DNA of 64,000 bases from Aptenodytes patagonicus (taxonomy: Eukaryota; Chordata; Aves; Sphenisciformes; Spheniscidae). The translations under genes and the position numbers were made by a program. The stretch is from the NCBI RefSeq assembly GCF_965638725.1, contig NC_134970.1, positions 5,741,001 through 5,805,000 of the forward strand, read 5' to 3'. Numbering within the stretch: position 1 is the first letter of the stretch; the number at the start of each line of letters is the position of its first letter. The notes under the pieces were generated by a model, which was not told the DNA's origin, did not search any database, and worked only from the letters and a program-made list of their open reading frames with translations. Below, piece by piece: positions 25,044 to 37,383 of this stretch.

Positions 25044-28000
25044 TGTGTGAGAGATGAGGAGATGAGTCACTGGGGCTCCAGGTTCCCATAGGTGCTGTCT
25101 TTCCCCGCACCAAGTACGAGTCATCCTCTCGTATCATCACTGCTCATAGCAGCGGTTTCTGGTGCTGCAAGAGGAAGCCAAAGGAGCACCAAGGTCCCAT
25201 GGCAATGCAAAGGTCAACAGGGCTTTGTGGCAGCTCAGTGCTGTATTTTCTGTGCTACTGAACTGGCTCATCCCCAACCGCGCAGCTCAGAGTGCCTTTG
25301 GCTCCCAGTGCTGCCAGAACCCCAGCACCCCTCTGCCACTGCTCCGGTGCCCTGACCCTGCACATGTCCCGGGGTTTACTCCCTTTTTATGCCTGATGAG
25401 GCTCTCAGGCTTTATGTTGCCAGTTAATGGACCTTAAAATACCTAGGGATCCTGGTCCTGCTTCCCTGGCTTCATCAAGGGTGAAATTTTGCTGCAGGGG
25501 GGGTGATGGTAAGGGTGTAGGTGCCCAAGTCCCATGGGAGCAGGGAGGCTCGTCCCTTCGGGCCCCATGGGACAGCCCAGACTCTGCCTGGAGGTGAACA
25601 GTTTGCATGTGTTTCCATGCAGTAGGAGCTAGAAGATGTTATTTCTGAAGGTATCCTCTCTTCCTTGCTCTCTTAATATTGGGTGAAGGCTACGCCCATG
25701 GGAACTGCCTCATGGCTACACGTTCCCAAGCCAAGCAGATGTGTCCCCTCCACCAGATCTGTCTACAAGAGGATTTCCATGCCCAACAGTGGAGCAGAAG
25801 ACACTGCAAAGGACATGACGAGGCATCCGCAGGGAGACTGGGCTGAACACAAGTGTCTCGGGAGTGATGAACGTCCTTCTCAGCATGTCCTGGTGATGTT
25901 TCCACCCTGGAGCAAAGCCACTCCTTTTTAGTGACTTCCTGCTTATTTCATAAAAGCATTGGGAAGGATGGAGAGATTTTCAGTGGCCTTGGGAGAGACA
26001 AGAAGTCTCATATGGTTCTTCTCCCTATCGATCAGACCCTCCAGATAAGACCTTCCTCTGAAAGCTGTTGCCTCGGTTGTCCATTTTTCCTCCAAAATCC
26101 TCCTGCAACGATTGTAGCTGGCTGCTGTCTTCAGCGGTTCAGCTCACACTCGCATCTGCCGTTTTTATAAATAAATGATGAGTGGATTGATTAGTCACTT
26201 CCCTCCGACTCCAGGCCTCTCAACCCTGACCATTTGTTGGCTTAAATGGAAACTTCTCCAAACTCAGAAGAGTTGGTACCAGAGTGTGATTCCCCTTGGG
26301 ATGAGGTGGGAGTGTTTAAGCATCAGAAAAATCTCTCCTTCACCTTTTCTCCCACCTTGCTTAGACATAGGGCTGGTTTTATCCTTGCTCACCCACTTAC
26401 CCATGGGGTCCCCATGTGATGTATGCAGATCCCTGTGGTGGGATGAAAAGAAGCTGTTAGTGGGGTGGTTGTACCCACTCTGGGGTCCTCACTGCTGTGA
26501 CTTGGCCAAGCTGAGGGGTACATTAAGGCGGGATCATGCCCACGAGCCAGCCTGTCCCCGTGCATTGCAGGGAAGGATGCTCTGCCTCTTTTCTCCCTCC
26601 TGCAAGGCCTTGGGCAAGTCCCTTTAGCTCAAACCCTCAAAAAACCCCAAAAACCAGCTTGGTGTCCTGTGGGTGCTTTAAAAACCCCATCCCCCTGCAC
26701 CGAGTCACTGCCCGTGGTTACGCACGAGGTGGTTTTATCCTGGGTGGGAAGGAGCATTTACTGGGGTGTCTCACCCCATTAACCCCTCGCCTGCTGCTAA
26801 ATGTGCTTGCTGGGGGAGAAAGGAGGAAGGGGCTAAGCCAGCGGTCCCCACCTCTGTCCCCTGTCCCCCCACGCCAGATTAGTGCCCTCCTCGATGTGGT
26901 ACACCGGCAGCTGCATCCTCCTATTTAGAGGAAATCTATAAACCACTTAGCACAGAGTGAACCCGCCAGCCTTCCAGCGGCCTTCTGCAGAAAATTGATC
27001 AGCCAAGGGTTTAATCTTGGTGTTTTCTTTTTTTTGCCCCCTTTCTCTTGCTCTGGTTTTCTGAAGCCACCTGGGCCACCCTCAGTGAGAGCACCCAGCA
27101 CCCAACGGGCTCCATCCTGCTCCCACCTCTTGTGCAGCGGTACGGAGCCCCACAGTCAATGCCCCCGTGCCCAGCGGGCTCCCCACATCAGCCCTGGGAT
27201 TTTGAGGCCAGTTTGAGCCCGGCCAGCGTCCAAGGTCCCATGGAGTGGGTATCTGAGCTGCCTGTGGGCTCTGCTGCACTCGATGCGGTCCCTGGGCTGA
27301 AAGGGGGTGACATCCCCCCATGGGGTGCTTCAATCCATAGAGACTGGTAAAATCTCCCCGGTGCATGGACATTTCCTTCCCTCTTCATTCCCAGAGGTGG
27401 GGAGAGCAACCAAGAGCTGGGAAACCGTCCCCAGCCGACCTGCACGTTGGTGCTTAGCTCATCTGCACGCTCTCCTTGCCCCTTTGCAGGCTCTGAAATC
27501 TCTGGGGATGGGTGAACTAAGCCAACCAGGCAAAGCCTACAATGCCAAAAAGGTTGCGGATCTTGCCACCAACCTCACAGGAAGGAGTAAACCCTGCCCA
27601 GACAACCTGAACCTGCACCTACATCCAGAAACCCCCCATATCTGGCCAGCACCCACCACAACTGCTTTGGCCGCAGGGACTGGTGCAGAGATTAGAGTAT
27701 TCCTGGGAAGGGAGCTGGGGGAATGTTTGTTTTTTTTCACAGAAAAATGATGACTCATTGACTGAATGCTTTTTGATGTTGTTGTCGTTGTGGGAAACAC
27801 ATTGTTTTGATTAATATCTTCACTTGGGAATGTAGATGAGGAAAAAGATTTGAAGTTTTCAAAGCATACCATTGAGAAAACAAAATCTCTTTTGTTCCAA
27901 ATGTTAAGTTGGTTGGGAAAAGGCTTTTAAAAGGTTAAAACTGAGTGAAATGCTTGGCTTAAGAGCAACACATACAAATTTTCAAACTGCAAAATTTTTT

Positions 28001-31000
28001 GGTGTCCCAACCTCTACATTTACTCTAGTTCTAGGGAGGAAAACAACTAACCCCCCCCCACACACACAAAGAGCCTCTAGAGGTGGGAAAGCTGTTTCCA
28101 GCCCAGAAATTGCCTTTAAAAGAAGGATTATAGGGTCAGGCTCTGTGGAGGTACCTCGGACCTGCTTTTTGTCCAAGGATGGCCCCAAAGCCGCTGCGGT
28201 GATGGGGCTGTAGATCTAAACCACAGCACGGGTTTGGTGGTGTGCTGCTGGCTGGTCCCCCCCTCCCCAAGTGACAGCTCAGTGGCTGGGACATCGCACC
28301 AGGGCGTGGAGCAAGGGCTGGAACCAGCAGCAAAACCCCTCCTGGATTTATTTTTTTTTTTGCCTTTTCACTGGAGGATGATGAAGGGATTTGCAACCCG
28401 AGCCTCGCAGGGAGGAGGACCGACAGCACCACGAGCACATCTTCTTATGCGCAGGCTGGTGCAGGGAGAAATGCACGAGCAAACGGCACTTGGCGCATTT
28501 AAAACTGCTCTTGCAAAGCTGGAAAACCCCCAATCCTGGTGAAAACCGCTTAAATATCCAGGAAGAAAATGCCCACAGTTTCAGCAGCTGAGTGCATCCC
28601 CAAAGGCGACTGGAAGCAGAGCCTTGGGGAGACGCAGGCTCACTGTGCGTGGGGGCACAAGGTGGCCAGCAAGAGACACGTCAGCTGAGGGCCCAGGAGC
28701 TCCACATCTCTGCAGACACGGCGGCAATAATTGCTCTGAGCCATTACCTACGGGAAGGGTTGCAAAATACCGAAGTGATGCTGAAGCAGGAGGAGACGCT
28801 CGGGCACACAGCAGCTTCCCAGGGACGTGCTGTTCTCCTACGCACCACGAATAAAAATAAAATAAAACCAGTGTTGGGACGGTGTTTGTCCCTGGAGGGG
28901 ATCCCTAATTCCTGCAGGGAGCTCCCAGATGTTCCCAATCCATTGGGATTGGGTAAATATCCCTAAAGCTACCCCTCGTTTCCAGGCTGGATGCTGCACC
29001 GGGAGCTGGGAGATGGCATGGGGCCGCACATTATTTTAATGTCAGACGTTGTTTTCTTGTTTTCCAGGTGTAGAGCAGAGCTCAGGGAGCTGCAGACCGG
29101 AGCAGAGGGGATTTGCTGGTCGGTTTTCTGTATTTATCATAAATACAGGTGAAATTCCACCAAGGTTTTGAGCCGGGGGAAGGTAGCAGAGGAGAGGGGA
29201 GGAGAGTGCTGGAAGTTAAAACTGTGTTATTTGGATACTCCTCTCAGTAAAATGTTCACCTCTTTCCTATGGTGGAAACACATCGCTTTCTGAACTGCCC
29301 TTTTTCAGAAGGGCGGAAAGGCTTGGACATTTGCTCCTTACCGAGACATAAATCATTTTTTTTCCCCTGGGGCTCCCTTGTCCCTGCCCCAGCGTATAGA
29401 CAGCCAAGAAAATGTCCCATCCTGTCCCCATGGCATCTGCCACCCTCCCCAGCTCGCCCCCTCCACGGGACTGCCCCCCTAGCCAGAGGCTCTGCTCAGG
29501 TTCACGCTCCCCAAGTCCAGCTCTAGACATCTTGGTGCTATTTAAATATTTACAGCAGACGGTGGTAAAAAAGATTGAAACATTAATTATTCACAGCTTC
29601 ACTTTTATCTTGGCAAGGGCCGTTGTATTTAGCAGGGAGGATTCCTCCGGCAGAGGGATGGGCTGTTTCGGGCTGGGCAAAGTGGTCGAAAAGGTGGTCG
29701 AGAATGTGGGGAGGGAGGGAGGGTCTCGGGGTGGCCATGGGGAAACCGAGCGGGCACATACGGGGCACAGTGAGATGAACCTGGCACGAACGTGAGATGT
29801 ATTTTTTCCTCCTTGCACGTCTTTCTAAGTGGCACAGGGCTGGTGCATCGGGAGGACGCGTTGGTACCCTGCTGACGCGCCTGGGCACGTCGGAGGTCTC
29901 CGGGTGTGGGAGATGCTGCGGCGCCTGCACGGCCCCGCGTGTGGGTGTAAGTCCTGGCTCCAGGCTTGTCCCCAAGCCTGTGTGTCCCTGTGCCTGAGCA
30001 AGGGGGCGATTTCAAAAGGGTCTGCGCCCCACTGAGCTGCCATCGCTTTGGGCATCCCTGGCACCGGGCGGTCTTGTAACCCAGCCTGCGTGGCTCGAAA
30101 GGGAGCGATTTCCCACAGGTAACACTGTTCACACAAGTGGTTTCCAGCACTTGGGGAATATCCTGCAAATCCCTCCATACTCCTGTTCGCCCCCGAGCAA
30201 TTTACCCCAAGGATGCTCGCAGAAAGCATAACGCAACCCCCTGCAAGACACTTTTTCTGGGGACTCAAGGGCTTCAATCACACCCTCGAGGCAAAAACAA
30301 GTGTTCAAAACCTCAACTGCAAAAGGGGGATGGACAATCCTCTTTGCCTTTCCATCTCTGACAGCTTCTCCCCATCAGGATTGACTCCCACCAGTCTGTG
30401 GATGGATTTTGACACCATTTTGGATCTAAAGGGGAGCAGGTGATGGAAATCGGAGTCAGTTTTTGGAGGGGAGGAGTAGGGGAGAAACACGCTGGGGAAA
30501 AAAAAAGCCCCACAACCCTGTGTCTCCTCTCCCTGAGATTAGGGCTTATTCTCAAGCTGGTGGCATCTTGTTTGCATCCAAATAAGCCCGAGCCTGGTGC
30601 TGGACCAGTTTCACCGGTATGGCAACGCAGAAGAACCCAGGAGCATCCTGCCTGCGATGGCAGAGTCTGGCCCTACAGCCCAGCCCTGCTAAATGCCCTG
30701 TGCAGAGGGAGGGAAGGCAGCACCGGTCTCGCCGTGCCGGCTGCGGCACTGTGGTGGTTTGCAACAAGCAGGACATCCCTGCCCCTTGACTCCGCTGATT
30801 CCCTCTGCGGGAGGATCCGGCCCTCTCCGGCTCTCCAGGCTGTTGCGTTTTCTTTGCCTGCAGTGGGAGGCGTGGAGCGAGGCTGTTTGATTTGCAGCTC
30901 TGTTTCCTTTGCCATCCCCGGTGAGAGCAAAATTAAAATGGGGTTTTATAGCTCCTGCCTCCCCGCGGAGGCTGCAAATCCTTCGCGGAGCAGCAAGAGG

Positions 31001-34000
31001 GGAGCAGGCAGCCAAAAAGCAGCTCGCGACGCAGCTCGGAGCAGGATCGGGCCCCGTGGGGCTGCCAGGGCAGCGGAGCAGCCGGTCTCTGCTGCCAGCC
31101 TGGCCCGTGCCAAGCGCCGGAGGCTTTTCCTAAAGGGCACTTTCCCATTATTCAGCCTAAAAACTCCCCTTCTAAGTCATCGCTGACATGGGGGCCAGCC
31201 TGACTTGCTGGGGATGCCCATGTTACCCTGGCAGGGGATTTGGCCCCTCGACTCCACAGCTGCAGTCGGGGGGGGTTGCACCCTTTTGGCCCCGGGCTCA
31301 GCTCCCACAGCCCCGCTGAAGACCTGCACTGGCAGAACGATCCCTCCGTGCCTCAGTTTCCCCATGCCTGCAAGAGACACCATAGAAAGCTCAGGGGGAT
31401 TAGGTTTTTTAGCTTTTCCTGGGAGGGTGTTTCCTCGCATACCACCCCAGGGGGAAATTAAAGGCTAGAGAAGGGAGCATTTGGATGCCTGCACCCCGAA
31501 ACCCGGCTGCTCTTACGGAGCAGCACCGGTTGCATGCACGGTTAGAGATTCCGCATCATCAGCTGCAAACGGAGGCTGCCCCAGGCTTTTGCAGACGGGA
31601 AAAGCTGTGTTTCCTTGTTTGTGGGTGAGTGGGCACGTACCATCACCGGGGCTTCCCTAAGAGGTTATTCAACCATAATAAAAAAAAAAAGTGTTAAATG
31701 ATTCTGCATAATTAATCCCATGGAGATATCCCAGCGAGGGCTGCGTCATGCCAGTGGGGTGAGAGAGGGGGATCATTCCTACTTAGCGGATGGAGAAATG
31801 AGGTGCGAGGAGCTCATCTGAGGAGGAGAGAAATTCAGAATGTTACACCGAGGGTTTGCCCAGCCTCATAATTAAGGGCTATCCCTTCCCTGGGAAAGAC
31901 CCGTAATTATTTCCTTGCTCCTGGTGGAGAATTAGTCATTGCTGGCCCCCAAAAAAGATATTTCTTATTTTGTCCTTCACATCACCAGTGAGGACCGGGG
32001 GTGCCCAGGCAGCTGGCTGAGGGCTGTCCCTGTCCCTGTGTCCAAACCAGAGGCAGCTCCGGTTTGATGTGGGATTTCAAGGGGCTCTCCCAATGCAACC
32101 GCCCCCCCAAAAGCCAACCTCTGGCTACCCAAATTTCAGCCCGTCCTTGGGCTTTCAGTGCGCTGCAGCAAAGCTCTGTCCCAGCTGGGGGGGATAGCTT
32201 TAATATTTTGCTTCGAGTCTTTTCCAAGAAGCTCCCCAGAGCTGGAGGGGACGGTGGCAGGTTGCAGGGCTGAGTGTGGTCGTGGGCTGCCGTCGGGGCA
32301 GGTAATGTTAGGATGAAAAGGAGCGTTTTTCCCTAATCCTGGCAAAGAAAGCCAGCGCTAGAGAAGGAACAGTCCAGGGAGCTATTTCCCACTTAGGAAT
32401 TGCTTCTGGAGGCTCCCCAAGGTTCAGCTCTCCAAGGGGTGCAGCACATCTTGCAGTTTTATGGGTGCAAACAGAGGCTCATCTACCCCAGGATCCTCCA
32501 GGAGTGATCAACGTCAGCTGCCCGTGGAAGAGGGCAGGGATAGGGACAGTGTCTCCAGACCTTTCCCATGTCACATCTCCAGGGATGTGTGTCTTGGGGA
32601 CTGTGCTGCAGACCCCTGCCTGGTTCTGCATGGATTTGTCCCTGCGTGTCATCTGTGGGGTTGGGAAGATGAGCCAAGCCTCAGCTATGGTCCAGCATCT
32701 TCCAGTGATGGTCTAGCATCTTCATCGCTCCTTTTCACCTTCTTAGTAAAGCAGTGGGGAATGGGGAGGGAGGATGCTGCGACCAGCACTGGATCTGGGG
32801 TCAAAGAGTGTCCCCAACATCATGGGTGCTGGTCACCACCAAGATCCCTTTCCTTCCTATTCCCTGCCCAATTCCTAGATTTTTCAACTCAGATTTTCAG
32901 CCCAACCAGCACATCTGGTCCCGACCAGCAGGAAAACCTGCTCATCAGCGTCATCAGAGGAGCTGCAGCCTTCCAAAGCTGTGGGCTAGTTGGGCACCTG
33001 AAGAATGAGGCTGATAATCTGGTGAGCAGCTCCACCTGCCTGAGGTTAGAAAAGGACCTTTGGCAAAGGCAAACCAGCCTGGGGCCATCCCTGGGGCTGC
33101 TGGTCCTACTGGGACAGCCAGGTATGCTCTGCTCTTGGGTTAAAGCAGGTGAGGGAGGCCAGGCAGAGTTTAGAGGGGAGCAGGGGTTGCGTTTAGGTCA
33201 CCAGGCAGCAATAAAACGCAAGACGTGACTATTTGAGGGTGCGGAGCCGTGTTTCACATGCAGCAGCCCCGGGGATGTTGTGACAGCTTTCTGGCAGCTC
33301 CTGTCTGCATCGTCCTCCCATGCGGGATCCGGGGAGGGGGAAGAGGGTTTGTTAATGGAAAGGGTGAGGAGAGGTGGGTTTCTGTGGGTTGTTTTGTTTT
33401 ACACCAGAGAATTTTGCTGACTTGTTTCAGGGCACACGCTGTTGAAGCGGGGGTGCGGTGCTGCCTGCTGAGCTGGCAGGAGCGGGGCTGGGGGGATGGA
33501 GGGGAACTTTTTGGGGCAACAGTGAGAAACCAGCCCCCCCCCAGGAGCCACCTGGAGTTAGGAGCAGACGCCTCATTTTTTTTCAAATGCCTATTTTTTA
33601 ATATTTCACCCCAGGAAAGCTGTGGGGTGCAGCGGCCATTGGGCTGATGAATAGATCAATGTCTAAGGGCTCCCGATGAACATATCAGTGTTTAAGAGGG
33701 ACTAAGTGTAATCTCTCCCTGCCCAAGGGACTGTGTGAAGGTGCTGAGTGGCTGGGTTTTTTTCCCCTTTTTTACCCCAAAGAGGGTAAATTTTGCAGAG
33801 GGCACTAGTACCCCTTTAACTTCCAGGAGCATCCACCAGCTGAGGACCCACAGCAGGTTTTTAAACATCACATTGGGGATGAAAAAGGGAGAGAATGGAT
33901 GAAGGAGGGTGAAGGGGCTCCCGTCTATCAGGTCTTTTCCCATCGCTTCTGCTTAGTTGTGCACGGTGGTGGAGGGGACTGACGGAGCGGGATGCGACAG

Positions 34001-36731
34001 GTCACTACACCAATTTGCCAAGCTTTGGGAGTTCTCTGGAAACCGGGTTTTGGATTGCAAGACCCGAGCCTGGGGGAAGAAAACAGCATTTAGGGGGAAC
34101 ATTGGAAAGCTTTGTCTCCACCAGGACCGTTCCTGAACCATAACATTGCCCTTTGCATCCAGCATCTCTGCCTCCATCGCAGGAGTGAAGCTTCAGGATC
34201 TAACACTTAGTTGTCACCAAGAAAAGTGCCTGCCTTTCCCCCAGCTCTGGCATGAGCCCATTTGAGCTCTAAACCAGCAGAAAAGTGAGTGTTTTTGCAG
34301 CAGGTGAGCAAGCTGAGGGGGCTGGGAGAGGGGAAATGGGTCCTTTCTAGTGCCTGCAGCATCCTGGCTGGTGCAAACTTTGGTACCCCTCACCAAGAGC
34401 CCCCTCTCCCCCCTGCCCGAGGGGAGTGGGGCTGAGAAAACACTTGTTATGGGACAAACCTGGGTTTTCATCGCAGGGGTGAATGATTTTTAGAGGAATA
34501 TATATAGACTTGAGGTCCAGAATATGAAACAGCTGTGAACCAACCTCTTACTGCAGCTCCTGAGAGCTGGTGCCTAAATCCCTGGGACAGTTTGATCCTA
34601 GATCCCTAAATCTTGTGGCTTTTGGTAGCAGAAGGGTCCCTCCCCGTATTTCCACCCTTGCCTTCTTCCTCGGAGCAAGGAGCATCGGCAGGAGCCTGGT
34701 GTATGAGTGGGGCCTGGCGGGTTTCCAGCTCTGCTTTCCCCCCCCCCCCAGATCCTCAGCTTTTTAATTACAAGCAAGAAATGAGCCCGGCAGCCCGTGC
34801 CGGCCCCTCCGCGGTGGGCAGGTCTCGCCTTCGGGGTCAGATAACCGCAGCTTCGGGTTAGGAGTATATGTTGAGATGCAGGAAACAGCTTGGATACCTG
34901 TTCCTATGTAATTAGACCTATATGTGTGTTGATATGTATGTGTTTGCGTTCTCTTTTGTCTCTCTGTATGTGTGCAGGTAGAGGGATATACGTATGTACC
35001 TGCACACACTTTACCTCCTTCCCTAGAGAGCAATGGCACCAGCTGAAGCAGCTTCCCCTACACCTTTCTAATCAGCCCAGTAAGTCCCATTTTCAGTTGA
35101 GGTGAAAGTTTTTTCCCCAAAAAGACCAACCCTTTTTGTCTCCAGGCTCTCAGCCTTCACTGCAATGCATCCCTGCTCCCCTCCAGCAGCCCAAGAGGCT
35201 GTCGGAGCTGAGACCTGCTGCAGCCAATGTCCCATTAAGCATCTCTTAGTGCCACGGCTTCATTCATACCCACGGCCGGATGGGTTTTCGTCACTGGGAA
35301 TAGCCTCGACCCCTGTCACACCCTGCCGTGTGTGGTGAAATGGGTGATTTTAATAGTGAAGAGGGGAACTAGAGCCCTTAAAAATCCCTCTTGGTGCATC
35401 TGTGCCCATAGGTAGCGCATCCCTAAATAAAACATATGCACCACTGTCCTCTTCTGGCTGGAGCTGTTCTATCGCAGCCACTTGCCAAGATCTGCAGGAC
35501 CCTTTTTTTTGGGTAAATCTGCCATGTGCCACCCTTCCCCGCTGCAGAGGATGGGACTTGGGGGCCCGACTTCGTCAGCAGCACAGCCCTGGCTTTGGGC
35601 AGTGAGGGGGTGGGGGGGTCTGAATGCAGCCGCCGGGTCCTGGGGACCGTGGGGTGCTACGGTGGGTTGCCCCCCATCCTGATGAGATTTAAATAAATGT
35701 TGTGGCATGCTGTAAAAATAGTCTTGGACTAAGCTGCTATATTTCCATCCCCCAGACAGGGGCACTGTTGGATTTAAATCCTGGTACAAGATATTTTGAT
35801 CTCTTTTGGTTTACGGTCCACTAAAGCTTCGCTGGGAGGGGCACAAATTCCCCTGCGAGGTGAATTTAAGATTACTGGCAGTAACTTTAATTTTCTCGGT
35901 CATTTTTTTCAGAGCCACCCTTAGCCAGCAAGACCCGGTAACCACAGAGGAGACAGAAACTGCTGCTTTGGAGACACCAGCAAGCACTTTCTGATGTTAC
36001 CAGGCTCTAGCTGCTGCAGGGACTTGATTTGGAGGCTCAGACGGAGTAACCTGTACAGGCAGAGCTGCTCCCTCAAGCTGCTGCCCGTGTATTGAAGGAG
36101 GAATGAAGGGAGCAGACCTGCACCTCCCTCACCTGGTGCAAAGGGATGTTTTGGCAGCTCAGCCCTCTTGCATGCTCTATGCCTCAGTTTCCCCATCTAT
36201 AACCTTGCTTTGGACAGGGTTTTGAGGCAATGAAGTGATCCCACACTTGGCCTTATGACTCTGTAAAGCAGGAATATCCGCTTGGGATGGATGTTGCTTT
36301 ATGCTTGTCTCCTGCACCGGGCAGGAGGGAGCCTTCCCCTCTGCCACGGCTCCAATGAAGTTGATTACAACCAGGGCACCAGCCCCATCTGCTCGCCTTC
36401 CTCCTGGCTGTCCCCATCGTGTGCAGGGAGAAGAAAAGACCTAGCAGAGGTCCTAATTTCAGGCTTTTCCCCTTGCTCCTCCATCTTTCCTTCCCTAGTT
36501 TGCAGGGGCACCAAAGGAGGGGTATTACCACCCTCTCTTCCCTGCTGCAGCCTTTTATTTTCCATCTCTGTCTCTTTTTTCTTCTCTGACTGTCTGAAAA
36601 GAAACCACCTCCCTCTCCTTTGCCTCACCGCTCACCCCAAAATGTGACACAGCCACATCTACATCCCTGCACCGGTCCAGCGGCAGAGGCAACGTGGGCA
36701 AGTGCATCTCCTCCTCCCTTTGCTGTTGATT
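25044..36731. other. Intergenic, no gene recognised
   Basis: Mostly GC-rich sequence with many chance open frames. The longest (32461-33228 plus, 255 codons; 30440-31186 plus, 248 codons) show no domain, and both are overlapped by frames on the opposite strand. AT-rich islands at 27745-27985 (with an AP-1-type TGACTCA at 27751-27757) and 29530-29640 (with ATTAATTATTCAC) stand out. A MIR/L3-type 'gcctcagtttccccatctata' remnant lies at 36181-36202 and another at about 31348-31363. Confidence 0.4.
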
Positions 36732-37383
36732 CGAGGGAGGGGATTCTGCCCCTCTGCTCTGCCCTAGTGAGACCCCCCCTGGAGCACTGCGTCCAGCTCT
36801 GGAGTCCTCAGCACAGGAAAGACACGGACCTGTTGGAGCGGGTCCAGAGGAGGGTCACAAAAATGATCAGAGAGATGGGACATATCTCCTATGAGGACAG
36901 GCTGAGGGAGTTGGGGTTGTTCAGCCTGGAGAAGAGAAGGCTCTGGGGAGACCTTATTGCAGCCTTTCAATACTTAAAGGGGGCTGATATAAGAATCATA
37001 GAATCATAGAATAGTTTGGGCTGGAAGGGACCTCTAAAGGTCATCTAGTCCAACCCCCTGCTGTGGGCAGGGACATCTTCAAAGATGGGGGCAAACTTTT
37101 TAGCAGGGCCTGTTGCGACAGGAGAAGGGGTAATTGTTTTAAACTAAAAGAGGGTGGATTTCAGACTAGATATAAGGAAGAAATTTTTTACGCTGAGGGT
37201 GGTGAGACGCTGGCACAGGTTGCCCAGAGAGGTGGTGGATGCCCCATCCCTGGAAACATTCCAGGTCAGGTTGGATGGGGCTCTGAGCAACCTGATCTAG
37301 TTGAAGATGTCCCTGCCCAGGGCAGGGGGGTTGGACTAGATGGCCTTTAGAGGTCCCTTCCAACCCAAACTATTGTATGATTC
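36732..37383 (+). mobile_element. CR1 LINE, 5'-truncated, with nested CR1
   Basis: The 3' end of a CR1 (chicken repeat 1) non-LTR retrotransposon, + orientation. Recognisable landmarks are 'gtgagaccccccctggagcactg', 'gttggagcgggtccagaggagggtcac', 'ttgcccagagaggtggtggatgcccc' and the terminal 'ttggactagatggcctttagaggtcccttcc'. The reverse-transcriptase frame is only a remnant (the open frame 36620-37009 ends inside the nested insertion). A second CR1 fragment in the opposite direction interrupts it at 36995-37081. Such 5'-truncated copies are the normal state of CR1 in birds. Confidence 0.95.
36995..37081 (-). mobile_element. Inverted CR1 3'-end fragment nested in CR1
   Basis: About 87 bp, in minus orientation, equal to the last part of CR1, including the octamer-like terminal repeats (ATTCTATG seen as 'catagaat' twice at 36996-37012). 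It breaks the host CR1 between 'ctgatataaga' and 'aaagatgggggcaaac'. The motif AAGA occurs on both sides (36991-36994 and 37082-37085) and may be a 4-bp target duplication. Together with the host's own 3' end (37302-37383) it makes an ~82-bp inverted repeat. Confidence 0.9.

Noticed and set aside
30440-31186. 248-codon plus-strand frame
   Set aside because: GC-rich sequence with overlapping frames on both strands; the translated sequence looks random.
32461-33228. 255-codon plus-strand frame
   Set aside because: No recognisable domain and irregular composition; consistent with chance in GC-rich DNA.
36620-37009. 129-codon plus-strand frame with reverse-transcriptase-like tail
   Set aside because: It is the remnant of the CR1 second open frame and runs into the nested insertion, so it is part of the LINE and not a gene.
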